A DNA stretch of 58,338 nt from Nitrospira sp. ST-bin4 (GCA_002083565.1 MSXM01000062.1:11093-69430), one strand, 5' to 3'. Shown: positions 7,057 to 15,767, counted from the first letter of the stretch. Notes: generated by a model from the letters alone, not told the origin. Translations and numbers: made by a program.

Positions 7057-9435
7057 ATGGCTAGGGTGAACATGCCGCCTCCAGTCGACCCATTGAATTT
7101 TGTGACGCTTGAAGGACTGCTTCTCTACGGGGACGCACTCACACGTCTGCCTCGGATCGGCGAGTTGACCCTTCCTCCGCCACTGCCGACACGATCGGAC
7201 CGGTTGGAGCGGGCCAGGACTGCGACATCAGAAATCCTGTCGCTGGTTCAGCGTGCCCGCCAAGGATTCGCGAATGCCTCCGAATATCGTGCCGCCAGGC
7301 AATCGGTGATCGATCACGCCTGTGGGGGTGACCCCCTGGTGTTTTATGCGGCGTGGAACTGCTTGGCGGCGGGTGGAGAACTTGCGCCGCTCTTTCGTGC
7401 GGCGATCGGACACTGTCAGAAGCCTCTCGTTCGGCGGCCTGTGGCGATTGTGTCACGCGCGCAGCTCACGCCGGAGCTTGCGGAAGGACGGATTGTTCTT
7501 GATCTCGGCGATGACCGTTTTTGGCTGTTGCCTCGGGATCTGACTGAGCGGGCCTTGCTGTTCGCGATGAGACATGGAGTGTCGCAGGTGGAGAGCAAGA
7601 CCCACCGAGTCGGATGCCGGCTCGCCAATGTGCTGGACCGGGACCGGGGATTCGCCAAGGCGGATGCCGTCGGTCTGGCATTGGCCAAAATTATCGGAGT
7701 CGTGGGCCGGCAGTTGGACTATCTGCACGTGCGCAATTATTTGGACCCAGGGGCGTTCGTCCAACTTGTCAGTCGAAGCCCCAATACCACTCAGCTCTGC
7801 CAACGAGTGTCGGCCGCCATTCTAACGGGGAAAGCAGATTTCGATCCACCACAGATCGCTGACGCATTGGACTCTCAGGATTTTGGATGGGTGACGGGGA
7901 TCGAGAAATCCGCAGAAGCGGAGGCCGCGGCGCACGCATTCGGAGTCGACGTGAAGACGGCCAAGAAGCTGATCAAGCATCCGCTCTATTGCTATCCGGG
8001 GGGCAATTCATTTTTCGATACCTACGTCACTGTCGTGGATGGGGTGCATCGTCTCGCGGATACTCATCGCGGTTCTGTGTCCTGCCTCTACACGCATAGT
8101 TCGACGTTGCGGGCCCTGGTGATCTTTCTGGACCCCCGCCCGTTCACCGAGGCCTTCTCCGAGTTCGGCGAGTATAAAGAGGGACAGGACAATGTCGTGC
8201 TCCTGACCTATGAGAACGGGCAGATCTCCGGCTATTCGACGGCAGTCGGTCTGTCGGAACGTGAGCGGGTGGAACGGGATGCTTGGGTGTCGGTAGAGCG
8301 TCAGCGACGGGATCGTGTGACATTGAAGCCGCGACAGGTAAAACAACTGGTGGCGCTCGTGTCGGGTGGGGACTTTGCGGGTGCCGGGGCGGCGCTGAAA
8401 GAATTTCGAGTTGCCGGAAACCGGTTCGGTTTGGATGTCTATTTTGTGCGGCACGGATTTCTGGGATTGGCCAACAACTGGATTGAAAAGGTTTCTGAGC
8501 AGGACACGCGCATGCTGGGCAGCCGGCCGAGCAGTCCGATCGGCAGCAGCCGGTTTGAGGACTTCAAGGACGAACAGGTGCAGCAAGCGGCGGTCCGCAA
8601 TCTCGAGCCGTATCTGCGGGACGGCGCGCTCGTGGTGCTGGGGGGGGATGGAAGCCTGCGCGGGGCGCGCGCGATGTATGAGATGTTCGGCGTTCAGGTC
8701 ACCGGCATCCCCGGCACGATCGACAACAATATCGGCGGGACGACCTCATTGGGATTCCACTCGGCCATTCGACTGGCGGATCAGTCGATTGAGTCGTTGA
8801 AGGCGACAAGCTCCGCGATGGGCAGTATCTTTTTCGTAGAACTGATGGGGGCGGGATCCGGCCATCTGGCCTTGGCCTGCGCGTATCAAGCCAGAGCCGA
8901 GGGAGTCCTCGTCAATGAGCATCCGGATCCGGATGGCTACATCGATGACGTGATTCTTGGAACTCTGAAGCGGTCCTTGGGTGTGCCCAACAAGAGCCAT
9001 CTATTCATCGTCGCCGAGCGAACACCGCATCGGCATCATCCTGAGGGTGGTGTTCACGGATTACCAGACTATGTGGCCCGTGAAATTTCAAAGTGGCCTC
9101 AGGTGTATCCTCGGCCTGGTCACTATCCGCTCACTCCCGCCACGAAAACCACGATTCTCGGGCATACGCTCCGGGGCGCCTCACCTGCGCCGGAAGACAA
9201 GGCGATCGCGCAGCACTTGGCGTATGAAACCGTCAAGCGGTTGGTGGAACGACCCGAAGACATCGTCGGAAGCATCGCAGCCTTTCGCGATCCGGGGCAC
9301 ATCGAAACGATACCGCTGCACGCGCTGACTTCCAAGCCATTCGATTGGGAAGCCTTTTCGCGCATGCATGGTCGGGACAGCCCGTCAAACGATGGCCGGG
9401 GATACGCCGTTGACATTTCTTCGCCGGACACATAA
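7057..9435 (+). CDS. Histidine-phosphatase / phosphofructokinase fusion protein
   Basis: A 792-residue two-part enzyme. Residues about 125-400 resemble the histidine phosphatase superfamily: catalytic MRHGVSQ at 171-177, YPGGNSFFD at 313-321 (compare YPxGESYxD of FBPase-2), and the second histidine in YTHSSTLRAL at 345-354. Residues about 428-780 match phosphofructokinase: SGGDFAGAGAAL (436-447), GGDGS (529-533) and PGTIDNN (552-558), keeping the catalytic Asp of TID while the usual second Asp is Asn. The MGR motif of classical PFK is replaced by MGAGSG. The protein may therefore make and remove sugar phosphates, or the altered PFK half may use pyrophosphate or have lost activity. The ribosome-binding site is weak; the ATG at 7072 is an alternative start. 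It precedes an HPF-like gene. Confidence 0.8.
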   Translation: MARVNMPPPVDPLNFVTLEGLLLYGDALTRLPRIGELTLPPPLPTRSDRLERARTATSEILSLVQRARQGFANASEYRAARQSVIDHACGGDPLVFYAAWNCLAAGGELAPLFRAAIGHCQKPLVRRPVAIVSRAQLTPELAEGRIVLDLGDDRFWLLPRDLTERALLFAMRHGVSQVESKTHRVGCRLANVLDRDRGFAKADAVGLALAKIIGVVGRQLDYLHVRNYLDPGAFVQLVSRSPNTTQLCQRVSAAILTGKADFDPPQIADALDSQDFGWVTGIEKSAEAEAAAHAFGVDVKTAKKLIKHPLYCYPGGNSFFDTYVTVVDGVHRLADTHRGSVSCLYTHSSTLRALVIFLDPRPFTEAFSEFGEYKEGQDNVVLLTYENGQISGYSTAVGLSERERVERDAWVSVERQRRDRVTLKPRQVKQLVALVSGGDFAGAGAALKEFRVAGNRFGLDVYFVRHGFLGLANNWIEKVSEQDTRMLGSRPSSPIGSSRFEDFKDEQVQQAAVRNLEPYLRDGALVVLGGDGSLRGARAMYEMFGVQVTGIPGTIDNNIGGTTSLGFHSAIRLADQSIESLKATSSAMGSIFFVELMGAGSGHLALACAYQARAEGVLVNEHPDPDGYIDDVILGTLKRSLGVPNKSHLFIVAERTPHRHHPEGGVHGLPDYVAREISKWPQVYPRPGHYPLTPATKTTILGHTLRGASPAPEDKAIAQHLAYETVKRLVERPEDIVGSIAAFRDPGHIETIPLHALTSKPFDWEAFSRMHGRDSPSNDGRGYAVDISSPDT

Positions 9436-9484
9436 GGTCAATGATCACTGTGCGGAAATAGTTTCCAAGTCTGGAGGGGTGCGC

Positions 9485-9823
9485 ATGCAGATTCAGGTCC
9501 ATACCGACAACCACATCACAGGACGCGAAGATGTCGTGCGTCTTGTCCATGCCAGCGTGGAGGGCACGATATCCCGATTCTCCGATCGGATTACACGGGT
9601 AGAGGCCCATCTCAGCGATACGAACGGACATAAATCGAAGGGCGACGATTTTCGATGCGTGCTTGAAGCGAGATTGGCCGGCCTTCAGCCCATCGTAGTG
9701 AGCCATCAGGGGCCGACCATCGAGCTCGCCGTTGCAGAAGCGGCGGAGAAGTTGGAACGGTCGATCGAGAGCAAACTGGGGCGAATTCATGATCGGGTGC
9801 CGGCGCCGGAACAGGAACCGTGA
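9485..9823 (+). CDS. HPF/RaiA-family ribosome-associated protein
   Basis: A 112-residue protein beginning MQIQVHTDNHITGRED and containing ISRFSDRITRVEAHLSD followed by CVLEARLAGLQPI, the pattern of the sigma-54 modulation/S30EA fold. Members bind the 30S subunit and inactivate or protect ribosomes in stationary phase. The start at 9485 is set by GGAGGGG six bases upstream and the family start. It lies 49 bases after the phosphofructokinase fusion and is likely cotranscribed. It is a short-form member without the long C-terminal dimerisation domain. Confidence 0.85.
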   Translation: MQIQVHTDNHITGREDVVRLVHASVEGTISRFSDRITRVEAHLSDTNGHKSKGDDFRCVLEARLAGLQPIVVSHQGPTIELAVAEAAEKLERSIESKLGRIHDRVPAPEQEP

Positions 9824-9858
9824 TACTACGGATGGAGGATATTGCAGGCGGGTCGGAG

Positions 9859-11328
9859 CTATCCTACTTCATGAAGCTTAATCAAATTGGTCCCGCCGGG
9901 ATGGCCCACTCTCGTCCCGGATAGAATGACAATCTTTTCTCCTGCCCTGACCAGGCCTTCCACTTTCAAGCGGTGCTCAGCCTCAGTGACTCGCGCATCA
10001 GTCTGCTCGATTTGCGGCACCGTGTAGGGACGAACCCCCCAATAGAGCGCCATCCGCTGCCGGACCGGCTCAAATGGTGTAAAGGCGATGATCGGCGGAG
10101 CCGGTCGTTGCTTGGAAATCAATCGAGCCGTCGTCCCCTGTTCGCTGAAGGCCACGATTGCACGTGCGGAAATAGCTTTGGCGGCAGAAGATGCCGCCGT
10201 GCAGATGGCTTCAGGAAAGGGAAGGTGTTCCATATCCGTATGGCGTTTGGGCAGGATGTTCGGTTCAGCGGCTCCTTCCGCTGCGCGAACGATGCGATCC
10301 ATGACACGAACGGTTTCGATCGGATATGCGCCAACGGCTGTTTCAGCGGACAGCATCACCGCATCGGTGCCGTCGAATACCGCGTTGGCGACATCCGAAG
10401 CTTCAGCTCTGGTCGGACGCAATGCCTGGGTCATCGATTCCAGCATCTGTGTCGCCGTGATGACAAGACGGCGCCGGCGGTTCGCTTCTGCGATGATGCG
10501 TTTCTGTAACACAGGTACTGCTTCAGGCCCCATCTCGACGCCAAGATCGCCACGCGCGACCATCACCCCGTCTGCCTGTTCCAGGATCGCATCCAAGGCC
10601 GTGATAGCCTCAGCCCGTTCGATTTTCGCGATGATGGGCTGAGTACCGCCGCATTGCACAAGCCATGTGCGCGCCGCCACGATGTCTTCAGGTCCTCGGA
10701 CGAACGACAACGCCACATAATCGACTCCCTGTGAGACGCCGAATCGGATGTCCTCCCGGTCTTTGTCGGTCAGCGTGGGGGCGCTGACATCCGTGCCAGG
10801 CAGATTGATTCCTTTGTGTGACGAAATCTTTCCCCCAGTTGCAACGGTGCAGTCGATGGACTCATCGGAAATGCGGTCGGCGATGAGTTCGATCAGTCCA
10901 TCGTTGATCAAAATCCTGGCGCCCGGCAGGAGGTCACGCGTGAGGGCCGGATAGACAACCGGAATGACTGGAACAGAAGAGGGGACGAGGGGTTGGGTCA
11001 GGGCAAGGGAATGTGGGCCGGTTTCATCTCCTGATCGAGTAGATACGATCTGTACGCACACCGACTGGCCGGCTCGTACCTCAATGCCCCCGTCCGGCAA
11101 TTTGCCTACTCGTATCCTGGGGCCCTGGACATCTTGGATGATGGCGACCGCCACCCGTTGCCGTGCTGCCGCCTGGCGAATCGCTGAAATGGCAGCGGCA
11201 TGGGACTCATGCGTGCCATGAGAGAAATTCAGCCGTGCTGCATTCATGCCGCTTTCGATGAGCTGTTCAAGCATCGATGGCGATGCCGTCGCAGGCCCGA
11301 TGGTGCAGACAATCTTCGCTTTACGCAT
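9859..11328 (-). CDS. pyk: Pyruvate kinase
   Basis: Converts phosphoenolpyruvate and ADP to pyruvate and ATP. The 489-residue product starts at the family-typical MRKAKIVCTIGPAT. It contains ARLNFSHG, the active-site MVARGDLGVE, TQMLESM and GTDAVMLSAETA, and a C-terminal allosteric domain. The frame stays open much further upstream, but that extension has no family similarity; an in-frame ATG at 11364 with AGGAAAG upstream is an alternative start adding 12 residues. Convergent with the HPF-like gene. Proximity to the phosphofructokinase fusion places two glycolytic genes together. Confidence 0.92.
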   Translation of the reverse strand: MRKAKIVCTIGPATASPSMLEQLIESGMNAARLNFSHGTHESHAAAISAIRQAAARQRVAVAIIQDVQGPRIRVGKLPDGGIEVRAGQSVCVQIVSTRSGDETGPHSLALTQPLVPSSVPVIPVVYPALTRDLLPGARILINDGLIELIADRISDESIDCTVATGGKISSHKGINLPGTDVSAPTLTDKDREDIRFGVSQGVDYVALSFVRGPEDIVAARTWLVQCGGTQPIIAKIERAEAITALDAILEQADGVMVARGDLGVEMGPEAVPVLQKRIIAEANRRRRLVITATQMLESMTQALRPTRAEASDVANAVFDGTDAVMLSAETAVGAYPIETVRVMDRIVRAAEGAAEPNILPKRHTDMEHLPFPEAICTAASSAAKAISARAIVAFSEQGTTARLISKQRPAPPIIAFTPFEPVRQRMALYWGVRPYTVPQIEQTDARVTEAEHRLKVEGLVRAGEKIVILSGTRVGHPGGTNLIKLHEVG

Positions 11329-11378
11329 GGTGGGGCAGAGTAACACAGAATGATCGCGCACCATAGCCGACTCTTTCC

Positions 11379-11405
11379 TGTAAGGACTCTTGGCTGGCTC
11401 AGACC
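11379..11405 (+). promoter_or_regulatory. ECF-type promoter, site A
   Basis: TGTAAGGA, 14 bases, then AGACC. It matches the eight-member motif TGTAAGR-N14-[A/C]GAC found across this window. It lies 26 bases before the GTG of a possible small gene at 11431 and is the least certain member because that gene is not proven. Confidence 0.5.
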
Positions 11406-11430
11406 AACCGGCATGGACAGGAGGTGCGCG

Positions 11431-11643
11431 GTGGGGACAAGGATCTATTGGGCGATTCGCCACATGCAACAAGCCAAACAGGACTGGTATCTTCGGGTCA
11501 AGTGCTGGTGGCTTTGCCAACAAGTGGAGTTTGTAGAGTGGCAGATGCAATACGGAGTGGCGTCTCAGCCGCCGTACAGAGTTGCGGCCCCAGTCACAGG
11601 GGCTGAGAGACAAGGGCTGGCGGTTCATGCAGGCGCTGCCTGA
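11431..11643 (+). CDS. Possible small Trp-rich protein
   Basis: A 70-codon frame starting with GTG at 11431, preceded by AGGAGG at an ideal six-base distance and by ECF-type promoter site A. The product contains several Trp and Cys residues (CWWLCQQVEFVEW near residues 25-37), no signal peptide and no clear membrane helix. I do not recognise a family. The combination of promoter, ribosome-binding site and open frame makes it worth annotating, but an upstream in-frame ATG at 11413 or chance cannot be excluded. It points away from pyruvate kinase. Confidence 0.35.
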   Translation: MGTRIYWAIRHMQQAKQDWYLRVKCWWLCQQVEFVEWQMQYGVASQPPYRVAAPVTGAERQGLAVHAGAA

Positions 11644-11829
11644 GGCGCGTCGTGACCATTGTGCCAAGCTGAATTATCGTAACATCACTTTCTGCATTTT
11701 AGACTGCCACTGCATGGCTAGATCATCGTGTCATTCATCAACCGTCATTGATCATTCCTGAAGCATGTCTAGGCGGCATGCACGTATCCTCCGATACTTG
11801 TGCTGTCCGCCATATGTTTCCCGAACGTA

Positions 11830-11856
11830 TGTAAGGACTGGGGCATCCACACGACA
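11830..11856 (+). promoter_or_regulatory. ECF-type promoter, site B (DM13 gene)
   Basis: TGTAAGGA, 14 bases, then CGACA. Same spacing as the other seven sites. It lies 75 bases upstream of the DM13 protein start, giving a leader of about 70 bases. Confidence 0.65.
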
Positions 11857-11931
11857 GACGTGCAGAAGCGGATGATCCAAGAAGAAGCACGATCAGCGCC
11901 GCAGATCGTTCACACAACAAGGAGGGTGTTT

Positions 11932-12411
11932 ATGAGGACGCAGAGGATGTTCAAGCTCGGATTGTTATCGATGGTCGCCGCAACGGGATTGTTCATGGCA
12001 TCGAACAGTTTCGCGGCCGATGCTCACATCACGAGCAAGTTCGAGGGTGTAAAAGCGAACAGCGGAACGGCGACGCATGGCCGGTCCGGAAACAACGATA
12101 CGCTGACCTGGTCGGAGGAGTTCAAGATTCCCGACACGCCCGCGCCGCATTGGCAGGTAGTCGATACCAGGGGCAACGTGTATCTCTTGAATCGCCTTGT
12201 CATCAAGGGTGACAAGCAGAACCGGACGATTACCTTGCCGGTGCAGATCAACGACGTGGCCAAGGTCCAAATCTGGTGTGCGTATGCGGAAGTATTGCTC
12301 GGCGAAGCGTCGTTTCCCAAGCCGGTCCTAACCGCTTCGGGCGAAGCGCGTGGCAACGGTATGAAAGCCGACAGCGGCATGAAGCATGACAGCATGGCGA
12401 TGAGCCGTTGA
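11932..12411 (+). CDS. Secreted DM13-domain protein with Met/His-rich tail
   Basis: A 159-residue protein; the start is set by GGAGGGTG nine bases upstream. It has a Sec signal peptide (cleavage near SFAADA, residue 27). The mature part fits the DM13 pattern: DTLTWSEEFKIPDTPAPHWQ, then a strand ending LPVQIND and the hallmark VQIWCAYAEVLLGEASF around residues 115-131. DM13 domains are thought to be redox or electron-transfer modules in which the IWC cysteine may be functional. The last 20 residues hold five Met and a His (GMKADSGMKHDSMAMSR), which suggests metal binding or oxidant scavenging. Preceded by ECF-type promoter B and closed by a strong hairpin. Confidence 0.7.
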   Translation: MRTQRMFKLGLLSMVAATGLFMASNSFAADAHITSKFEGVKANSGTATHGRSGNNDTLTWSEEFKIPDTPAPHWQVVDTRGNVYLLNRLVIKGDKQNRTITLPVQINDVAKVQIWCAYAEVLLGEASFPKPVLTASGEARGNGMKADSGMKHDSMAMSR

Positions 12412-12428
12412 TTGCACAGCTGAAACGA

Positions 12429-12460
12429 CACTGAGGAGATGTCATGGCATCTCCTCAGTG
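12429..12460. terminator. Strong hairpin between convergent genes
   Basis: CACTGAGGAGATG and CATCTCCTCAGTG form a perfect 13-bp stem with a six-base loop. It lies between the convergent DM13 and dioxygenase genes and could serve both. No long T-run follows on either side. Confidence 0.6.
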
Positions 12461-12474
12461 CGTTGTATGATCCT

Positions 12475-13209
12475 TCAAGATAGCTGGAGCGCGATCAAGA
12501 ATTTAGCCGAATAACCATCGAGCTCAATGGTGGGTGCCAGCATCAATCGATCGCCGCCCCGCCTAAAAATCCAGTCCTGCCGGTTTCGCGTAGTGCGCGG
12601 TCCCCGCGCGGCATAGGGTGGAGCGGAGAGCACACGATCTGTGATGGTATCGTCAAAGTACAATTGCGACGTAAAGTCGAAGCTCCGGCTCGCCGATGGG
12701 TTAGTGCGTATCTTGAAATGAAGATGCACGGTCCGTCCAGGGTACCAGCCAGGATAGATTGTGACGAATCGAGCCTCGCCCCGCATGTCGGTGATCTGAT
12801 GACCGCGCAGAAATTTCTGGCCCGTGGTGTTGAACCATGGGTCCTGCACATCGGAATAGACGCCGGTCGCATCGCAATGCCAGATGTCCACTTGAGCACC
12901 GGGCAATGGCCCGCAATTTCCGGCGTTGAGCCGCATGACCTGAAAGGTCAGCGTCAGCGGCGTACCCTGTTTGATTTGACCACTGGCAGGATCAGAGCGG
13001 ATATCGGATCGATGTAATCGTTCGTCGACGAAATACGGCCCTTCCATTTGTTCCGGTCGAACAATACAAGCAGATTCCGCTTCGCCTGCAAATAATCGCC
13101 TTGGAATGAGGCCACCTCCCGTCAGCCATAATGCGCCAGTCGTACCGAGAAGTGTTACGACTTGACGGCGGGACAGGACATGCCCTGATGGTTTGTCTGT
13201 AGGTTCCAT
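12475..13209 (-). CDS. TAT-exported intradiol ring-cleavage dioxygenase
   Basis: A 244-residue protein with a twin-arginine signal (LSRRQVVTLLG near residue 13). The intradiol dioxygenase domain carries QMEGPYF, WHCDATGVYSDV and YPGWYPGRTVHLHF, which supply the two Tyr and two His ligands of non-haem Fe(III). Family members cleave catechol-type rings between the hydroxyls. Export with folded iron centre implies a periplasmic or extracellular aromatic substrate. I start at the ATG at 13209; an adjacent TTG at 13212 is less likely. The gene closely follows an Slp lipoprotein gene on the same strand. Confidence 0.85.
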   Translation of the reverse strand: MEPTDKPSGHVLSRRQVVTLLGTTGALWLTGGGLIPRRLFAGEAESACIVRPEQMEGPYFVDERLHRSDIRSDPASGQIKQGTPLTLTFQVMRLNAGNCGPLPGAQVDIWHCDATGVYSDVQDPWFNTTGQKFLRGHQITDMRGEARFVTIYPGWYPGRTVHLHFKIRTNPSASRSFDFTSQLYFDDTITDRVLSAPPYAARGPRTTRNRQDWIFRRGGDRLMLAPTIELDGYSAKFLIALQLS

Positions 13210-13215
13210 CAATGA

Positions 13216-13890
13216 TTACCTGCGCCTAAGGTGCGGTGAGGGGTTTCGTGGCGGAGGCGGTGGCGGCGAGGATCTTGGAGCGCCGATCGAAGGGCCGAAA
13301 CGTCCTGAATAGGGGAAGTGTCCATATGGTCTGCCCCAATATCCATAGGGTGCAAGTGGCGCAAGAAATGGGCTCAGAAACAGCGGACTGTCCGGCCTCT
13401 GCGCAACGGCTGTATTCCAATTAACGATGTGTTTGGCTTCGAGTACCGGATAGGTGAATTCGCCTTCATCGAGAGGTTTGGTCGTCGAGCCCGTCACCGC
13501 ACCGATGATGCTGACGGGTGTGCCTGGCGGTAGAGTTGCCGGGTCGACAAACGCACGATGCACAGCTATGAACCGCCCCTTTGAACGAAGGCGGTCCTCT
13601 GTTAACGGCCCATTGGGACCGACTGGAAGTTCCAGGATTTCTATTTCGGTCTCCGTTTCAGTCCGTTTCGCCCCAAGGATAATCCCGCCGAGCATAACCA
13701 CTCGCCCAACGTAGTTTGCAGGAGTCCCCTGTAAATCGACAAACCTGACACTAGAATCAATTTGGGTTGCCAACTCTGATGGCACGCCGAGCAAGCCTGA
13801 TTCCCGTTGAACTTGATGGAGGGATTCTCCACAAGATACGACGCCGAAGAGTCCTGCCAGCAGGGGAGGGAGCACAGCGCCGCGAAACAT
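13216..13890 (-). CDS. Slp-family outer membrane lipoprotein
   Basis: A 224-residue product. The ATG at 13890 follows GGAGG. The signal peptide ends in lipobox VVSC at residue 20. The mature domain (about residues 30-160) shows the Slp pattern: GRVVMLGGIILGAKR, EILELPVG, KGRFIAVHRAFVDP and GTPVSIIGAV. E. coli Slp is a starvation-inducible outer membrane lipoprotein of uncertain function. The C-terminus is Gly/Tyr/Pro-rich and ends in a polyproline run, giving an exposed tail. It lies between the beta-barrel gene and the dioxygenase gene, all on the minus strand and tightly packed. Confidence 0.8.
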   Translation of the reverse strand: MFRGAVLPPLLAGLFGVVSCGESLHQVQRESGLLGVPSELATQIDSSVRFVDLQGTPANYVGRVVMLGGIILGAKRTETETEIEILELPVGPNGPLTEDRLRSKGRFIAVHRAFVDPATLPPGTPVSIIGAVTGSTTKPLDEGEFTYPVLEAKHIVNWNTAVAQRPDSPLFLSPFLAPLAPYGYWGRPYGHFPYSGRFGPSIGAPRSSPPPPPPRNPSPHLRRR

Positions 13891-13903
13891 AGAGCCTCCG
13901 TGT

Positions 13904-14554
13904 CTAAAAATGGTAGGACAGCCCACCCAGGATATGCTGCGCTCTATAGTTGCCGGCAAAACCGCCATCGGGGCCGAATGCCTGATCGAATTGAAGCGAC
14001 ACGCCCTGATACTTATATTCCGTAAACACGGCCACGTGCGAAGTCAGAAATGCCCTGAGGCCGACCAAGAGGTTCCAGGCCGCTGTCACATCAGTGTCGC
14101 TCTGGACGGTTGCAGTATCTCCGATGCGGGCGATTGCCATGCCGATCCCGGCTCCTACATAGGGCTGAAACGTGCGGCCTGGATATCGTGCGATGAAGTT
14201 TGCCCCGATCGTGGTGAGTCTTAAATGGACGCCGGGAACTTCATCTAAGGTTGGAGTGCGAGGCAAGCTCTTTATGTGAGGGGTCGTGTGCAGTACTTCT
14301 CCCTCGATCCCGAACCAACTATGTCCTGGGAAATAGCCCACCTTGGCGCCATAGGTGATCGAGTTCTGGAGATCAAAGTCTACGAGGGGGCCTGGCAGTC
14401 CAGCTTGCGGGCCTGTTCCTCCAATGGTGTTGATTCGATCTGCGAAATTCACACCGGCTGTTCCGGCAAGATACCATTCCGCGATGACGGTTGTGGGTGC
14501 GACAACGATCCCAGCGATGAACCAGAGGACCAACAGAGTGGTACGTGCCGGCAT
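13904..14554 (-). CDS. Outer membrane beta-barrel protein
   Basis: A 216-residue protein with a Sec signal peptide (cleavage near VIAEW). The mature chain consists of alternating amphipathic strands with many Gly and aromatic residues (VGYFPGHSWFGIEGEV, YVGAGIGMAIARIG, VFTEYKYQGVSLQF) and ends in aromatic F, typical of OmpA/OmpW-like eight-stranded barrels. The ATG at 14554 has GGAGAT seven bases upstream; a GTG 18 bases earlier is less good. It is the first gene of a three-gene cluster with Slp and the dioxygenase. Specific cargo unknown. Confidence 0.75.
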   Translation of the reverse strand: MPARTTLLVLWFIAGIVVAPTTVIAEWYLAGTAGVNFADRINTIGGTGPQAGLPGPLVDFDLQNSITYGAKVGYFPGHSWFGIEGEVLHTTPHIKSLPRTPTLDEVPGVHLRLTTIGANFIARYPGRTFQPYVGAGIGMAIARIGDTATVQSDTDVTAAWNLLVGLRAFLTSHVAVFTEYKYQGVSLQFDQAFGPDGGFAGNYRAQHILGGLSYHF

Positions 14555-14940
14555 CTTTATCTCCGCGATCACGAGCCCTCGATCTGATATGAGGCTGAGT
14601 CATCATAACAAGTGCCTGACGCGCTGCACAGAGGCCGTAAGACCGATTAGCGAGGTTGGATCTGCTCCCCAGAGTTTACGAAGATTTCTCCTGTATTTGC
14701 CGGCGTGAGGCTGGTGGTCATGGTAGCAGGACGGAAGTGGCATATCATGCCAACATCATGAAAATGCTGAGAATATATGCCTTGCACCACCGAAGTTACA
14801 TCCAAACCATGCGCATGGACATAGAGTTGATAACCCTAGAAGGGGCAAAACTCGACAGGATACAGTCAGCTGCTACACTTATCGCAATACGATGAAGACC
14901 GCCACTGGCCGTACAGATCATCCTTCAAAGGAGCGACTCT
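14555..14940. other. Divergent intergenic region
   Basis: About 390 bases between the beta-barrel gene (minus) and a lipoprotein gene (plus). Short open frames exist but have no ribosome-binding site or family similarity. The region must hold two divergent promoters, but I see no clear consensus match. Confidence 0.4.
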
Positions 14941-15573
14941 ATGATCCACACATCATCTAGGCCGTATCAGATGCTTTCTGTCCTGAGTATCGTCATGCTC
15001 AGCGTGGCAGTCGCCGCATGCGCCGGGGGAGACTTCGCATCAAAGGATACCGGGGAAGATTCTGTTGCCAAGCAGCAACTTGATGCACAGACGAAGAGTC
15101 AACAGACTCAGGCGTATGAAGCGGAGCAATCGAATCTTCTCAACGCCAAACCCCTGCGCGGCCCACAGGATCCCATCTATGTCAATCTTGCGTCCACCGT
15201 CCTGGATAAGAAAATGCAGGAAGCGGAAAAGCCCAAGGGGGCAGTCGCGCAGCACATTCGGAAGGAACTCTCGTCCGATCCCGTTATCCAGCTTGTCCCG
15301 GGAAACAAGAAGGCGGCATCAATCATCGATGTCACCGTCGCACCAAAGGTCTCGCTGATGGAGATGAAGGGTGTGCATCGCAAGACCGGCAAACCCGGCA
15401 AGATGACGGCTGTGGTCATGGAGGCCACCATTACCTCTCAGTCCCCCCCTGCGATTTACACTGTGTACGAATCAGGCCACGTGTTGCAGAATGAAGAAGT
15501 CTCGAAACGCTTTGCCCAACAGATTCGGCAGGTAATTCTCGAAAAGGTCGGCCCGCAAATCCCGGCGCATTGA
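14941..15573 (+). CDS. Putative lipoprotein
   Basis: A 210-residue product with a signal peptide and lipobox VAAC at about residue 27. AAAGGAG lies eight bases before the ATG. The mature N-terminus is Gln/Ser-rich and coiled-coil-like (residues 40-65), followed by a compact alpha/beta domain containing AASIIDVTVAPKVSLMEMK and VVMEATITSQSPPAIYTVYE. The pattern (conserved beta strands with IDVTV and a final helix) resembles envelope lipoproteins that assemble with outer membrane components, but I cannot name the family. A hairpin without a T-run follows. Confidence 0.65.
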   Translation: MIHTSSRPYQMLSVLSIVMLSVAVAACAGGDFASKDTGEDSVAKQQLDAQTKSQQTQAYEAEQSNLLNAKPLRGPQDPIYVNLASTVLDKKMQEAEKPKGAVAQHIRKELSSDPVIQLVPGNKKAASIIDVTVAPKVSLMEMKGVHRKTGKPGKMTAVVMEATITSQSPPAIYTVYESGHVLQNEEVSKRFAQQIRQVILEKVGPQIPAH

Positions 15574-15598
15574 TCCGCGCTGTCCTCTTGCTTGGAGT

Positions 15599-15622
15599 AG
15601 CCCTGGCGATCTCGCCGGGGCT
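15599..15622 (+). terminator. Terminator-like hairpin
   Basis: AGCCCTGGCGA pairs with TCGCCGGGGCT (one T-G pair). It sits 26 bases after the lipoprotein stop codon; only a weak T content follows. Confidence 0.4.
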
Positions 15623-15718
15623 GCGCATTCTCAAACCTGCATGACCCGTGTTGATCGTTTCAAATCTCGCAACTTACAATCCGTCGTGCCTCCCGCTTCG
15701 ATTCTCCTGCGGTTTCGT

Positions 15719-15754
15719 GCCATAAGCCACCAGCCATACGCCATAGGCTCTTTC
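15719..15754. repeat. Dispersed GCCAT-type repeat, copy 1
   Basis: A 36-base intergenic unit, beginning GCCATAAGCCACCAGCCAT and ending CCATAGGCTCTTTC, that resembles a second copy at 25031. It is built from GCCAT/ATGGC units. Probably a small intergenic repeat family. Confidence 0.5.
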
Positions 15755-15767
15755 AAGCGAGATACGT

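Noticed and set aside
11329..11667. Long N-terminal extension of pyruvate kinase
   Set aside because: The frame is open but has no family similarity and the normal start MRKAKIV lies at 11328; it overlaps a possible small gene and promoter on the other strand.
14656..14895. 79-codon open frame between the beta-barrel and lipoprotein genes
   Set aside because: No ribosome-binding site and no protein-like features.
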